Source of the DNA: RYN-230 sp963813975
Lineage (GTDB): Bacteria > Actinomycetota > Actinomycetes > Streptosporangiales > Streptosporangiaceae
Direction: 5' to 3'
Length of the DNA: 64,000 nucleotides
Assembly: GCA_963813975.1 (NCBI GenBank)
Contig: CAWFAP010000001.1
Location: 62,001 to 126,000 of the forward strand
The notes under the pieces: model-generated
What the model was told of the DNA's origin: nothing
Seen by the model: only the letters and a program-made list of their open reading frames with translations
Databases searched by the model: none
Made by a program: the position numbers and the translations under genes
In this document: piece by piece, positions 54,326-63,316 of the stretch
How positions within the stretch are numbered: the first letter of the stretch is position 1
Layout: every line of letters starts with the position of its first letter

Positions 54326-55234
54326 ATGGCCATCCTCGACGAGATACACCAGAACATCAGGCAACTGGCGGAGAGCGCCGGTTCCTCGGTAGTGGGGATC
54401 GGGCAGCGCTGGGGCGTCGGCTCGGGCTTCGTGCTGGCCGATGGACGGGTGCTGACCAATGCGCACAATGTCCGCGGCGACCAGGTGGTAGTCACCTTCG
54501 CCGACGGGAACACGGCCGAGGGAAGCGTGGCCGGACGCGACATCGACGGCGACCTCGCCATCATCGACGTCGCCACGGGTGGTGCGCCGGCCCTGGCCTG
54601 GCGGTCGGCCATAGCCGCCGACATCGGGACGCCGGTCTTCGCCCTGTCCAACCCGGGCGGCCGCGGGCTGCGTGTGACCTCGGGATTCGTCTCCGGCGTC
54701 GAGCGGGCCTTCCGCGGCCCGCGCGGCCGCCATATCACCGGCAGCCTCGAGCACACCGCGCCGCTCCTGCCCGGCTCCTCGGGCGGCCCCGTCCTGGACG
54801 CCGGGGGGCAGCTGCTCGGGATCAACACTCACCGCCTCGGCGACGGCTTCTACCTGGCCATACCGGCCGATGAGGAACTCCGCGGCCGGGCCGGCGCGCT
54901 GGGCCGCGGCGAGTTCGCCGAGCGCCCGCAGCTCGGTATCGCCATCGCTCCCGGGCACGTGGCCCGGCGGCTCCGGCGCGCCGTGGGCCTGCCCGACGTG
55001 GATGGCGTGCTCATCCGGGAAGTGACAGAGGGCAGCCCGGCCGCACGTGCGGGCCTGTCCCAGGGTGACCTGGTCGTGGCGGCCGGCGGCGGTCCCGTCC
55101 GCACGATCGACGACCTGTTCGACGCTTTCCCGGCTGGTGGTGGCACGCTCGAGCTCACCGTGGTGCGCGGCGCCGATGAGCGGACCATCCGCGTCGTGTT
55201 CGGCGAGAACAGCCAGGCCGGGCAGGAGGCATAG
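54326..55234 (+). CDS. HtrA-type trypsin-like protease with PDZ domain, no signal peptide
   Basis: The 302-residue protein has a trypsin-like domain with His47 (TNAHNV), Asp76 (DGDLAIIDV) and Ser152 (LLPGSSGGPV), then a PDZ domain (about 205-295; GVLIREVTEGSPAARAGLSQ, GDLVVAAGGG). Unlike the usual actinobacterial HtrA it has neither a signal peptide nor a membrane helix, so it should act in the cytoplasm. It may degrade misfolded proteins. It is likely controlled by the divergent HxlR gene. Confidence 0.9.
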   Translation: MAILDEIHQNIRQLAESAGSSVVGIGQRWGVGSGFVLADGRVLTNAHNVRGDQVVVTFADGNTAEGSVAGRDIDGDLAIIDVATGGAPALAWRSAIAADIGTPVFALSNPGGRGLRVTSGFVSGVERAFRGPRGRHITGSLEHTAPLLPGSSGGPVLDAGGQLLGINTHRLGDGFYLAIPADEELRGRAGALGRGEFAERPQLGIAIAPGHVARRLRRAVGLPDVDGVLIREVTEGSPAARAGLSQGDLVVAAGGGPVRTIDDLFDAFPAGGGTLELTVVRGADERTIRVVFGENSQAGQEA

Positions 55235-55280
55235 GCTCCGGCCCAGGGCCGCATGGTCGCGGCACGGGTGGCGGGGTCAC

Positions 55281-55427
55281 TCAGGCGGACCGGGGCCTGC
55301 TGGCCCCGGTCCGCCTGGGTGAAGGCGCGCCGCGCTTCTCCGCGAGGTCCAGCAGTTGCTCCGGAAGGATGATCTTCCGGTGGCCGTTGAGCCTGCTCCG
55401 GGAAACTTTGATCTTGGTGAACGGCAT
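55281..55427 (-). CDS. Possible small protein, 48 residues
   Basis: The minus-strand frame starts MPFTKIKVSRSRLNGHRKII and continues LPEQLLDLAEKRGA, which looks like a folded basic protein. Its last 12 codons coincide with the terminator hairpin. A purine-rich AAAGAGAT lies upstream. It may be a genuine small gene or the front of a truncated one. Confidence 0.35.
   Translation of the reverse strand: MPFTKIKVSRSRLNGHRKIILPEQLLDLAEKRGAPSPRRTGASRPRSA
55282..55317. terminator. Perfect 16-bp hairpin behind the HtrA gene
   Basis: CAGGCGGACCGGGGCC (55282-55297), a TGCT loop and GGCCCCGGTCCGCCTG (55302-55317) form a perfect stem starting 47 bases after the stop. It is a strong candidate bidirectional terminator. 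Confidence 0.7.
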
Positions 55428-55706
55428 CCCGGGGATCTCTTTCGCTAGTGGTTGAGCGCGGGAATACAGTGCGCGCCCCGCGAGACGGCTGGTCAGTACC
55501 GCGCTGACCGGCGGTTAGGCGTGCGCTGCCGTCGCCCATGGCCGCGGCATGGCTCACTGGTCCGGTGAGGTGTCGTGCTTGGCGCCAAGCGGCATGGCCT
55601 GCCTGTAGCGGTCAGGCATTTCCCTCAGACGCCTGTCCGCAGCGATGAGTCACGGGACCTGGGACCGTCTCCAAGGCATGACGAGATCTACCGCTGAGGA
55701 GGCGTG

Positions 55707-56753
55707 ATGTTCGGGGTGATTGCTGTGTGCCTCGGGCTGGCGGCTGCGACCGTGTTCGGCGCGGCGGCGGTTCTGGAGGAGCGCAGCACTAAGCAGGTGC
55801 CTCAGCGGGCGGCGCTGTCGCCGCGGCTGCTAGCCGACTTGGTGCGGCGGCCCTTGTTCCTCGTCTCGATCGGGGTGAACGTCGCTGGCGCCGGGCTGCA
55901 GATCCTGGCGCTGCATTTCGGGTCGCTGACGCTGGTCCAGCCGCTGCTGGTGCTGAGCTTGCTATTTGCCGTGGTGATCGCGGCGCTGGCCACCCGGCGT
56001 CGCCCGCCGGATGCGGTGCTGCTGGCCGGAGTGGCTTGCTGCGCGGTGGGAATCGCCGCTTTCCTGGCGGTGGCCCGCCCGCACGGCGGCGCAGGAACGG
56101 CGGACACGACGGCCGCGCTGCCGCTGGCCGCCGGGCTGGCTGCGGTGCTGGCCGGCTGCCTGGCCGCTGCGCGGTGGGGGCCCCGGGCGGTGCGCCCGCT
56201 GTGGCTGGCGCTGGGCTGTGGCTCGGCCTTCGGGGTGAACGCGTTGTTGCTGAAGATCGTGCCGGGCACGCTGCCGGCGGGGTTCGCTGACCCGCTGCGG
56301 CAGTGGCCGCTTTACCTGATGGTGATCGTCACCCCGGTCGGTTTCCTGCTCAACCAGAACGCTTTCCAGGCCGGCACCCTGATCGCCCCGGTGCTGGCGG
56401 TCATCACCACCGCCGACCCGCTCGTGTCCATGGTGACCGGCGTCGCATTCCTGCACGAGAAGATCGCCGCCGCACCGTCTGACCTGGCCGCCGAAGGCCT
56501 CTCGCTGGCCGTCACGATCGGCGGGATCATCGCCCTGGCCCAGCGCGCCCCTCAGGTCGCCCAGATCCTGGATTCGCCGGGCACGGCGGAACCTGGCTTG
56601 GCCGCCGGCACAGCCAGCGCCGGGCTGGGGGCAGCCAGAGATCACATCACCGATGTCCGGCTTCCGGCGCGGGCCGGTACACCGGCCTGTTCCGGAGTTT
56701 CCCTTCGCGGCGGAGATGCCGGCCGGGGTGCAGTCCTGAGCCTGTCCCCGTGA
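55707..56753 (+). CDS. DMT-superfamily (EamA-like) transporter
   Basis: About 348 residues with nine to ten membrane helices in residues 1-280 (for example VIAVCLGLAAATVFGAAAVL, LQILALHFGSLTLVQPLLVL, LYLMVIVTPVGFLLNQNAF, TAD-PLVSMVTGVAFLHE). A hydrophilic tail of about 65 residues is disordered. GAGGAGG lies four bases before ATG 55707; the GTG at 55704 is too close to it. The substrate is unknown; the arrangement resembles actinobacterial DMT permeases of the NIPA/EamA type. Confidence 0.85.
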   Translation: MFGVIAVCLGLAAATVFGAAAVLEERSTKQVPQRAALSPRLLADLVRRPLFLVSIGVNVAGAGLQILALHFGSLTLVQPLLVLSLLFAVVIAALATRRRPPDAVLLAGVACCAVGIAAFLAVARPHGGAGTADTTAALPLAAGLAAVLAGCLAAARWGPRAVRPLWLALGCGSAFGVNALLLKIVPGTLPAGFADPLRQWPLYLMVIVTPVGFLLNQNAFQAGTLIAPVLAVITTADPLVSMVTGVAFLHEKIAAAPSDLAAEGLSLAVTIGGIIALAQRAPQVAQILDSPGTAEPGLAAGTASAGLGAARDHITDVRLPARAGTPACSGVSLRGGDAGRGAVLSLSP

Positions 56754-56963
56754 CCCGGGCACGATCGGCGGGGGTGGCGCTGCCCGGTGCCCGGCACCGA
56801 TGGAGCTGAAGGCCGGCTGGTGGGGGTGCGGCGGACCGGCAGCCGGTCCGCGGCCCCCGGGGGGCTAGCGCCCTCCCATGGAGCCGCGCGCCTCTGGGAC
56901 TTTGTCTGCGGGCGGCCGGGTGGCGGTGGCTCCCCAGCGGGCCTGATGCCAGGGAGGGGTGGG

Positions 56964-57896
56964 TCAGCGGGTTGTCCACGGGCGGAGTTTGCCCGGGTTG
57001 CGCATGGCCCAGATGTGGGTGATGTGGTTGCCTGCGGTCTCGAAGGCGAGCACAGTCAGGGTGATGCCGTGTTGCTGGGCGATGAGCCCGGGCTGGCCGT
57101 TGACGGTGCGTTCGAGGAAGGTCACGCTGCCGGGTGCCTGGCTGGCGATGCTGGCGAGGTAGCGGGCGACGTGCTCGCCGCCGTGGACCGGATGGGGCGC
57201 GGCGCTCGCGAGGCCGCCGCCGTCGGCGGTCATGGTGGCCGCGGGATCGAGCAGGGCGATGAGGGCGGCGATGTCGCCGGCTTGCCAGGCGTTTTTGAAG
57301 TTCCTGACCAGGGCGGCCTGGTGGGCGGGCGGGGCCGCGGGAGCCCCGGAGGTGCGAAGGCGGCGGCGGGCTGACGAGGCCAGCTGGCGGCATGCGGCCG
57401 GGGTGCGGCCGGTGATGCCCGCGATGTCGGTGAAGGGATAGCTGAACACGTCGTGCAGGATGAACGCGACCCGCTGGGCCGGGGTCATCGCGTCGAGCAC
57501 GACGAGGAACGCCATGCTGACCGACTCATCCAGGGTGACCCGGTCGGCCGGGTCGATGGCAGCGGGCTGGCCCGTGAGCTGTTCGGCGGGGTCGGGCAGC
57601 GGTTCGGGGAGCCACGTGCCGGTGTAGCGTTCGCGGCGGGCCCGGGCTGAGCCGAGCAGGTCCAGGCAGATCCGGCTGGCGACCGTGGTCAGCCACCCGC
57701 CAGGCGATCCGATCGCGTCCTGCTGCTCCCGCGACATCGCATACCAGCGGGCGTAGGTTTCCTGCACGGCATCTTCCGCCTCGGCCAGCGACCCCAGCAG
57801 CCGGTAGGCGAGATTGATCAGCCGCCGCCGCTCGCCCATCACCGCATCCAGGCCCTGGTCGGGCGGGCCGTCTCCCGGCCCGGATCGGGTGCTCAT
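56964..57896 (-). CDS. ECF41-type sigma factor (SigJ-like) with SnoaL domain
   Basis: The 310-residue protein has sigma region 2 (INLAYRLLGSLAEAEDAVQE, TYARWYAMSREQQDAIGSPG), region 4 (VAFILHDVFSYPFTDIAGIT, GRTPAACRQLASSARRRLR) and a C-terminal SnoaL-like domain (about 190-305), which in ECF41 sigma factors replaces an anti-sigma factor and tunes activity. ATG 57896 lies after a visible ECF41-type promoter, so it should be autoregulated. The divergent SnoaL gene may be a target. Confidence 0.92.
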   Translation of the reverse strand: MSTRSGPGDGPPDQGLDAVMGERRRLINLAYRLLGSLAEAEDAVQETYARWYAMSREQQDAIGSPGGWLTTVASRICLDLLGSARARRERYTGTWLPEPLPDPAEQLTGQPAAIDPADRVTLDESVSMAFLVVLDAMTPAQRVAFILHDVFSYPFTDIAGITGRTPAACRQLASSARRRLRTSGAPAAPPAHQAALVRNFKNAWQAGDIAALIALLDPAATMTADGGGLASAAPHPVHGGEHVARYLASIASQAPGSVTFLERTVNGQPGLIAQQHGITLTVLAFETAGNHITHIWAMRNPGKLRPWTTR

Positions 57897-57940
57897 GATC
57901 CCGCCAGCCTCTCCTCGTTCGCGTCTGCCCTCTCCAGGTC

Positions 57941-57967
57941 GACGAGACACCCCGCCCGAATGTGACG
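57941..57967 (-). promoter_or_regulatory. ECF41-type autoregulatory promoter
   Basis: On the minus strand the order is CGTCACA (57967-57961), exactly 16 bases, then CGTC (57944-57941), 45 bases before the sigma gene start. The published ECF41 consensus is TGTCACA-N16-CGTC, so only the first base differs. This supports autoregulation. Confidence 0.65.
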
Positions 57968-58135
57968 CCAGCATCCCGCCTGACATTCCGCGCGGCTGTG
58001 TCGTCGAACTGCTGAGACGAACACCACCCAGCGGACAGGGCCCAGCCGCAGCCGCTCCGCAGGGCTCGGGAAAGCGCCTGGGGGGACCGCCAGCCCGGCT
58101 CGCACCGCAACACAGATGGAAAGGCAGGGGAACCG

Positions 58136-58588
58136 ATGAGTGACTTTCAGGCCATCGCCGACCGCGTCGAGATCGAGGCGCTGCGCGGTGAGTTCACCGA
58201 CGCGGCGATGATGCGCGACTACCAGCGCGTGGCGTCGCTGTTCACACCGGACGGCGCGCTGCGGATGCCCGACGTCCCCGTCGAGCTGGCCGGCCGGGAG
58301 GAAATCCGCGCCTGGGGCGAGCGGGTACCGGCTCTCGTGGACTACCTCGTGCAGAACACGCACCCGGGCACGATCCAGCTGGACGGCGACACCGCGTCCG
58401 GCCGGGCCTACATCCAGGAGCTCATCCGCCTCCGCGACGGCAGCTCGCACCTGAACTACGCCATCTACCATGACCGCTACCAGCGCACCGGAGACGGCTG
58501 GAAGTTCACCGAGCGCGTGTTCGAGATCCGGTACCTCGACACCACTCCGCTGGCGGGCTCGCCCCGCGCAGCCTGGGGCGGCCGCTAA
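58136..58588 (+). CDS. SnoaL-like/NTF2-fold protein
   Basis: The 150-residue protein shows FQAIADRVEIEALRGEFTDA, YQRVASLFTPDGALRMPDVP and DRYQRTGDGWKFTERVFEIR, typical of SnoaL_4 polyketide-cyclase-like dehydratases. AAAGGCAGGGG precedes the ATG. It is divergent from the ECF41 sigma gene, whose targets are often small oxidoreductase or SnoaL-type enzymes. No ECF41 promoter is obvious in front of it. Confidence 0.88.
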   Translation: MSDFQAIADRVEIEALRGEFTDAAMMRDYQRVASLFTPDGALRMPDVPVELAGREEIRAWGERVPALVDYLVQNTHPGTIQLDGDTASGRAYIQELIRLRDGSSHLNYAIYHDRYQRTGDGWKFTERVFEIRYLDTTPLAGSPRAAWGGR

Positions 58589-58705
58589 CTGGCCGTCCAT
58601 AGCGGCGGCCCGGCGAACGCGGCATGCGGTCTGTCGCTCGCGCGGCCACCTGAGTGTGATCCCCAAGGCCGCAGCGTGAGGATCTGCTGGTGTACGGCGG
58701 AGGGC

Positions 58706-59197
58706 TTACACGTCGCTGAGTGCGCGTCTGTGGTCCAGGATTCCCCGGCTCACCTCGGTGAGGGCCGCTCGTACCTGGTCATCTTGTTGCTCAGCGAGTG
58801 CTGCGGACAGGTGCTGCGTGAGGCGGTCGAGATGCTCGCCGACGATCCGGCGGATTTCCTGGCTGCTCGCGGCCCCGTGCCAGGGGTTGGGTGGCGTCCG
58901 GCCAGATGCGCTCGGCATGCTCGCCAGCGGCGACACGCCGAGGGCCTGGTCGGCGTCGGCGAGCAGCCGGGCCCAGGTTCTCAGGTCGGTGAAGAGCTGG
59001 TCGAGTTCCGCGTGGAGGGCCTGCGTGCCGGGGACCCGGCGGTTAGCCTGCCTGACATCGAGAATCGCGTCGATGACCTCGCTGAGCACCTCGTTGAGGG
59101 CAGCGGCCTGGCCGTCGCGCCGGGGCGGGCTCACGCCGATGCCGATGCGGGACGGCGGGCCCGGCACGCCCAGGGCCGCGCTGCTGGGCGGGGCCAT
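58706..59197 (-). CDS. Hypothetical helical protein
   Basis: The 163-residue protein is rich in Leu, Ala and charged residues and predicted to be mostly helical: LNEVLSEVIDAILDVRQANR, ALHAELDQLFTDLRTWARLL, RIVGEHLDRLTQHLSAALAE. The Pro/Ser-rich N-terminus suggests a later true start. I recognise no family. It lies before the AlkA-like gene on the same strand but 220 bases away. Confidence 0.65.
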   Translation of the reverse strand: MAPPSSAALGVPGPPSRIGIGVSPPRRDGQAAALNEVLSEVIDAILDVRQANRRVPGTQALHAELDQLFTDLRTWARLLADADQALGVSPLASMPSASGRTPPNPWHGAASSQEIRRIVGEHLDRLTQHLSAALAEQQDDQVRAALTEVSRGILDHRRALSDV

Positions 59198-59416
59198 CCC
59201 ACCTCAGGCGACCTCCTGATCCCTGACCGGGGCGCTCCCCGGCCAGCCTGGATGAGATCCACCTGGTGAGCCAGCGAGGCAGCCATGGACAGAGCCTACC
59301 CAGGCGGACCGCACTGCCCCCGTGCCCGCACCCCGCACCCAGATCCGGATGTTCCGGGCGCCGTCATCCCCCGCAGCTAGCCGACGGTCCCGGCCGTGCA
59401 TGACGGCCGGTACGCG

Positions 59417-60094
59417 CTACGTCTCGCGCGGGGCGACCGGCGGTGTCTCGGCCGTCTCGAAGACGGCGGAAAACAGGTAGCTGGTCGCCAGGCTGCGGTA
59501 GGGCCGCCATTTCTCGGCGATGGCGAGGACCTCCTGCTGGGCGGGGAGGTGGTCGAGTTGGTAGGCGGCCCGGACGGCCTTACGGAGCGCGAGGTCGCCC
59601 GGCAGGACGACGTCTTCTCGCTGGAGCGCGACAATGAGGGCGCCCTGCACGGTCCAGGGACCTATCCCCGGAATCGCGGTGAGTTCTGCCATGAGCTCGC
59701 CATCTGGCAGCCCGCTCAGGACGTCCGCGTCCAGCCGGCCATCGGTCAGCCGCACGGCGAGGTCGCGGAGCGTGCTGACCTTCCGCCAGGAGAGCCCTGC
59801 CTCGCGGAGCTGGCCAGGATCGGTTCTCAGCAGCTCGGCGGGCGAGGGAAGATGGCCGCCGAAAAGCGCCTCGATGCGGGCCAGGATCCGGCGGGTCGCT
59901 GCGACAGACAGCTGCTGGCCCGTGACCTGGAACAGCAGGGCGCCGTATAGATCCATCGGCGGCAGCTGGGCCATCCACGCCCGGGGGTCGAAGGCCGGCC
60001 GGTCGTCGATCAGCCGCGCCAGCACGGGATCGGCGTTGCGCAGGTAGGAGCGCGCATGCTGCAGCCACTCGGTACGGCTGGAATCCTCGGTCAC
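59417..60094 (-). CDS. DNA-3-methyladenine glycosylase II-like (HhH-GPD)
   Basis: The 225-residue protein has the HhH-GPD pattern: YGALLFQVTGQQLSVAATRR, hairpin LTAIPGIGPWTVQGALIVAL (residues 138-157) and catalytic Asp167 in LPGDLALRKAV. It removes alkylated bases from DNA in the cytoplasm. It lacks the N-terminal AlkA domain and ada fusion, so it is the short actinobacterial form. Confidence 0.9.
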   Translation of the reverse strand: MTEDSSRTEWLQHARSYLRNADPVLARLIDDRPAFDPRAWMAQLPPMDLYGALLFQVTGQQLSVAATRRILARIEALFGGHLPSPAELLRTDPGQLREAGLSWRKVSTLRDLAVRLTDGRLDADVLSGLPDGELMAELTAIPGIGPWTVQGALIVALQREDVVLPGDLALRKAVRAAYQLDHLPAQQEVLAIAEKWRPYRSLATSYLFSAVFETAETPPVAPRET

Positions 60095-60315
60095 GGAGCC
60101 CGGCTCCCCTCACCCGGCGGGTTGCATCCCTGCCACCATCTTCATGCCTGTGCCTGGCAGGCTGCCACGGTCTGAGGCCCAGATCGCCGTCACCCCGGGC
60201 GAGGCGGAAGGATGATGGCGGCCGCCGCAGTCCGTAGGGCCCGGCCCAGCGGGCATGACCAACTACGTGGCAGCCCGGGTCTGACCCGGCACCGGGTCTG
60301 CCGAGCGGTGCCGAG

Positions 60316-61920
60316 ATGTTCGCGAGATGGACGGGGGCAGCGGTGGACGCTGGGGCCGTGATCGAGGAGCTGGCGCGGGATCGTCTTGGCTTCGAGCGGC
60401 TTCGTCCCGGGCAGCTGCGCGCGGTGGAGGCGCTGGCCGGTGGCCGTGATGTGCTGGCCGTGCTGCCAACCGGCGGGGGGAAGTCGGCGATCTATGAGCT
60501 GGCGGGGCTGCTGCGGGCAGGCCCGGTGGTCGTGGTGTCGCCGCTGATCGCCCTGCAGGATGATCAGTTCGCCCACCTGCATGCGGCTGGGCTGCGCTCG
60601 ATCGTGCTGAACTCGCAGCAGTCGGCTGGTGCGCGGGCGGCGGCGCTGCTGGCCTCGTGCGATTCGGACACGTTCGTGTTCCTCTCACCCGAGCAGCTTG
60701 CGAACGCAGAGACCCGCGACACGCTACGGCGCGCCCAGCCGGGTCTGTTCGCCGTTGACGAAGCGCACCTGATCAGTCAGTGGGGGCACGATTTCCGCCC
60801 CGACTACATGCTGCTCGGCGCACAGGCCGGGGCGGTCGGTGCTCCGGTCCGCCTCGCCGTGACCGCGACGGCCGCGCCGCCAGTGCGGCTGGAAATCATC
60901 CGGCGGCTCGGCCTGCGCGATCCCGTGCTGGTGATCGGCGACTTCGACCGGCCGAGCATCCATCTCTCGGCGCGGCACGTGCGCACCATTCCCGACAAGG
61001 AGCACGAGCTTGTGCGTGCGGCGGGAGAGTTCGCTGGCCCGGGGATTGTCTATGCGGCCACGCACGCGGGCGCGCAGGCGGCCCACGACACGCTCGCGTC
61101 GGCAGGTGAGCGGGTGACGCTCTATCACGCCGGGCTTTCCGGGCCCGCGCGCCGTGCGGCGATGACGGCGTTCCTGGACGGTTCAGCCCGCATCATCGCA
61201 GCCACGGTCGCGTTCGGCATGGGAATCGACAAGCCGGACGTCCGGTGGGTGCTGCACTTCGACCCACCGCCCTCGCTGGATGCGTACTACCAGGAACTCG
61301 GGCGGGCCGGCCGGGACGGGAATTCGTCGCACGTCCGGCTGCTGTACCGCTACGACGACTTCGACCGGGCACGCTATTTCATCGCGAGGGGTGTCCCCGG
61401 CTCGGCCGTGGCACGGGCCGCGGCCGCTCTCGCGGCGGGTCAGCGGCCCGGGCCTGGCGCGCGACTGCAGACGGCTGCGCTGGCCCGCCTGGCCGATCTC
61501 GGCGCGGCGGCCTGGCAGGCAGACGGCGATATTCGCTGGACCGGGACGATGAGCGCGGCCGCGGCGGCGGCAGCGTCGCAGGCGCAGACGGACCGCGAGG
61601 ACGAGGTGGAGCGTACGCGGCTGACCATGATGCGCCGCTACGCCGAGCACACCAGTTGCCGCCGTTCGTTCCTGCTGACCTACTTCGGCCAGGATTACCG
61701 CGGTCCCTGCGGGAACTGTGACAACGATCGCCGGCCCGCCGACGCTGCGCGGGCCGAGGTCTCATTCGCTGTGGGCGCGCGGGTGGCCAGCGAGCGCTGG
61801 GGCGAGGGCACGGTGCAGCGTTACGACGGCGACCAGGTCACGGTGCTCTTCGACGAACACGGCTACCGCGAGCTCTTCGTGCCGGTTGTGCTGGAACGCG
61901 GCCTCCTGAAGCCCGTATAG
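60316..61920 (+). CDS. RecQ-like DEAH-box DNA helicase
   Basis: The 534-residue protein has LPTGGGKSAIYELA (Walker A, about 50-57), VDEAHLISQWGHDFRPDY (DEAH, near 148), VAFGMGIDKPDVRWVLHFD and QELGRAGRDG in the second RecA domain. A Cys cluster (HTSCRRSFLLTYFGQ, then CGNCDN) near 448-475 matches the RecQ zinc site. The C-terminal 55 residues (VGARVASERWGEGTVQRYDG) form a beta-rich DUF3553-like domain instead of RQC/HRDC. It should unwind 3'-tailed DNA during repair. Confidence 0.92.
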   Translation: MFARWTGAAVDAGAVIEELARDRLGFERLRPGQLRAVEALAGGRDVLAVLPTGGGKSAIYELAGLLRAGPVVVVSPLIALQDDQFAHLHAAGLRSIVLNSQQSAGARAAALLASCDSDTFVFLSPEQLANAETRDTLRRAQPGLFAVDEAHLISQWGHDFRPDYMLLGAQAGAVGAPVRLAVTATAAPPVRLEIIRRLGLRDPVLVIGDFDRPSIHLSARHVRTIPDKEHELVRAAGEFAGPGIVYAATHAGAQAAHDTLASAGERVTLYHAGLSGPARRAAMTAFLDGSARIIAATVAFGMGIDKPDVRWVLHFDPPPSLDAYYQELGRAGRDGNSSHVRLLYRYDDFDRARYFIARGVPGSAVARAAAALAAGQRPGPGARLQTAALARLADLGAAAWQADGDIRWTGTMSAAAAAAASQAQTDREDEVERTRLTMMRRYAEHTSCRRSFLLTYFGQDYRGPCGNCDNDRRPADAARAEVSFAVGARVASERWGEGTVQRYDGDQVTVLFDEHGYRELFVPVVLERGLLKPV

Positions 61921-61969
61921 AGCGCGGCACCGGGGTCACCGCGCGGCATCTCCTGGCCGGGAAGGAGCG

Positions 61970-62435
61970 GTGCGCCGGAGAGCGAACGGCCGGCACAGTC
62001 CCGGTGCGCGGCACCGTCCAGCGCCCGGCAAATGGTCCGCCCTGGAGTACGGCTGCCATGTCCGGGACGTCCTTCGGCTCTTTGACCAGCGGCTGTGGCT
62101 GATGCTCACCCAGGAAGCGCCGCAGTACCCGAATTGGGATCAGGATGCGACCGCCGTTGCCGACCGTTATGACGAGCAGGACCGCGCCACGGTAGCAGCC
62201 GAACTGGCTCAGGCTGCCGAGACGCTCGCAGCACATTTCGAGGCGCTTTCCCGGCCAATGGCAGCGCACCGGCAGCCGCAGCGATGGCGCCCATTTCACG
62301 GTTGAATCGTTTGCGAGGTACTTCGTCCACGACCCGGTCCATCACCTCTACGACGTCACCGGTGTTCCCCACGCCGGACGGCCGCCCAGCCACCTGACGA
62401 GCGCAGCGAGACACGTGACGTCAGGATTGCACTAG
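61970..62435 (+). pseudogene. DinB-family protein remnant
   Basis: Frame one encodes PAPGKWSALEYGCHVRDVLR, LTQEAPQYPNWDQDATAVAD and AAELAQAAETLAAHFEALSR. Near 62270 the frame shifts and the family's end follows: GAHFTVESFARYFVHDPVHH and LYDVTGV. The N-terminal helix of DinB is missing. Metal-site His residues remain. It overlaps the stop of the convergent sigma gene by four bases. Confidence 0.72.
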
Positions 62436-63316
62436 ACCATGGTGTCGGGAACTGCCAGCGTGCGGCGCAGCGAGCGCAATGCGTAGAAGGTGCGTGATCT
62501 GACCGTGCCGGCCGGGATGCGCAAGAGGTGCGCTGTCTCGGTCACCGACCGGTCACGGTAATAGATTTCGGCGAGGACCTGAAGCTGTGAAGCGGGCAGC
62601 GCGGCGATGGCGGCGCGGACGCCACATTCATCGATGCTGGCATCGGCCCACTGGCCGTCAGCGAGCGCAAGACGCCCATCGAGCTCGATCTCCCGGGGTC
62701 GGGCGCGGCGCGCCCGGTGCGCATCGATAGCCAGCCGGCGGGCAATCGTCATCAGCCAGGGCCGGGGTGGCCGGTGCTGGATGTCGGAGTTGTGGCGGTG
62801 GGTCCAGGCCCGCAGCATGGTTTCCTGGACGAGGTCCTCGGCGTGGCCGTGATCACCGGCGGACAGGGTGGTGGCCAGCCGCAGCAAGGCGGGCCCGTGC
62901 TCGGCGTACAGGCGGCGGAATGCAGCAGCGTCCTGGAGAGCCGCGCGACTGGGCGGATCGCCGGACCTGGGGTGCTCCTTCGTATCCGCGGACCGGGGCA
63001 GCGCCGCCTGCCTGGGCAGCAGAGACTGGCGAGAGGAGCGTTTGGCCGGGACGCCAGCTTTCGGTGGGCGGGCCGTGGCGGTGATCGCACTGCGATCGTG
63101 CAACTGCTCGCGGTACACGATCCTGGCCAGGCCACTGCCCGGAGCCTGCGGCTGCCGGTGCGCCCGCGGCGCTGGCCCGCCGAGGGGCGCCAGTGCCGAT
63201 GGCATCCGCAAGGTCAAGCTCCGGGGCTGCCGCTCCGTAAATGCCGCCCCGCGGTTACTGACCCGATCCGGCCGGGAACGGGGCACGGCCGCGATCTGGG
63301 TCGTACTGGAATTCAT
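62432..63316 (-). CDS. ECF sigma factor with long N-terminal extension
   Basis: The 294-residue protein has sigma region 2 (FRRLYAEHGPALLRLATTLS, HAEDLVQETMLRAWTHR, PWLMTIARRLAIDAHR) and region 4 (IAALPASQLQVLAEIYYRDR, SVTETAHLLRIPAGTVRSRT) in residues 130-290. Residues 1-125 are a disordered Arg/Pro/Ser-rich extension. GGGAGG lies seven bases before the ATG at 63316, so this start is well supported. No anti-sigma gene is adjacent. Confidence 0.85.
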   Translation of the reverse strand: MNSSTTQIAAVPRSRPDRVSNRGAAFTERQPRSLTLRMPSALAPLGGPAPRAHRQPQAPGSGLARIVYREQLHDRSAITATARPPKAGVPAKRSSRQSLLPRQAALPRSADTKEHPRSGDPPSRAALQDAAAFRRLYAEHGPALLRLATTLSAGDHGHAEDLVQETMLRAWTHRHNSDIQHRPPRPWLMTIARRLAIDAHRARRARPREIELDGRLALADGQWADASIDECGVRAAIAALPASQLQVLAEIYYRDRSVTETAHLLRIPAGTVRSRTFYALRSLRRTLAVPDTMV

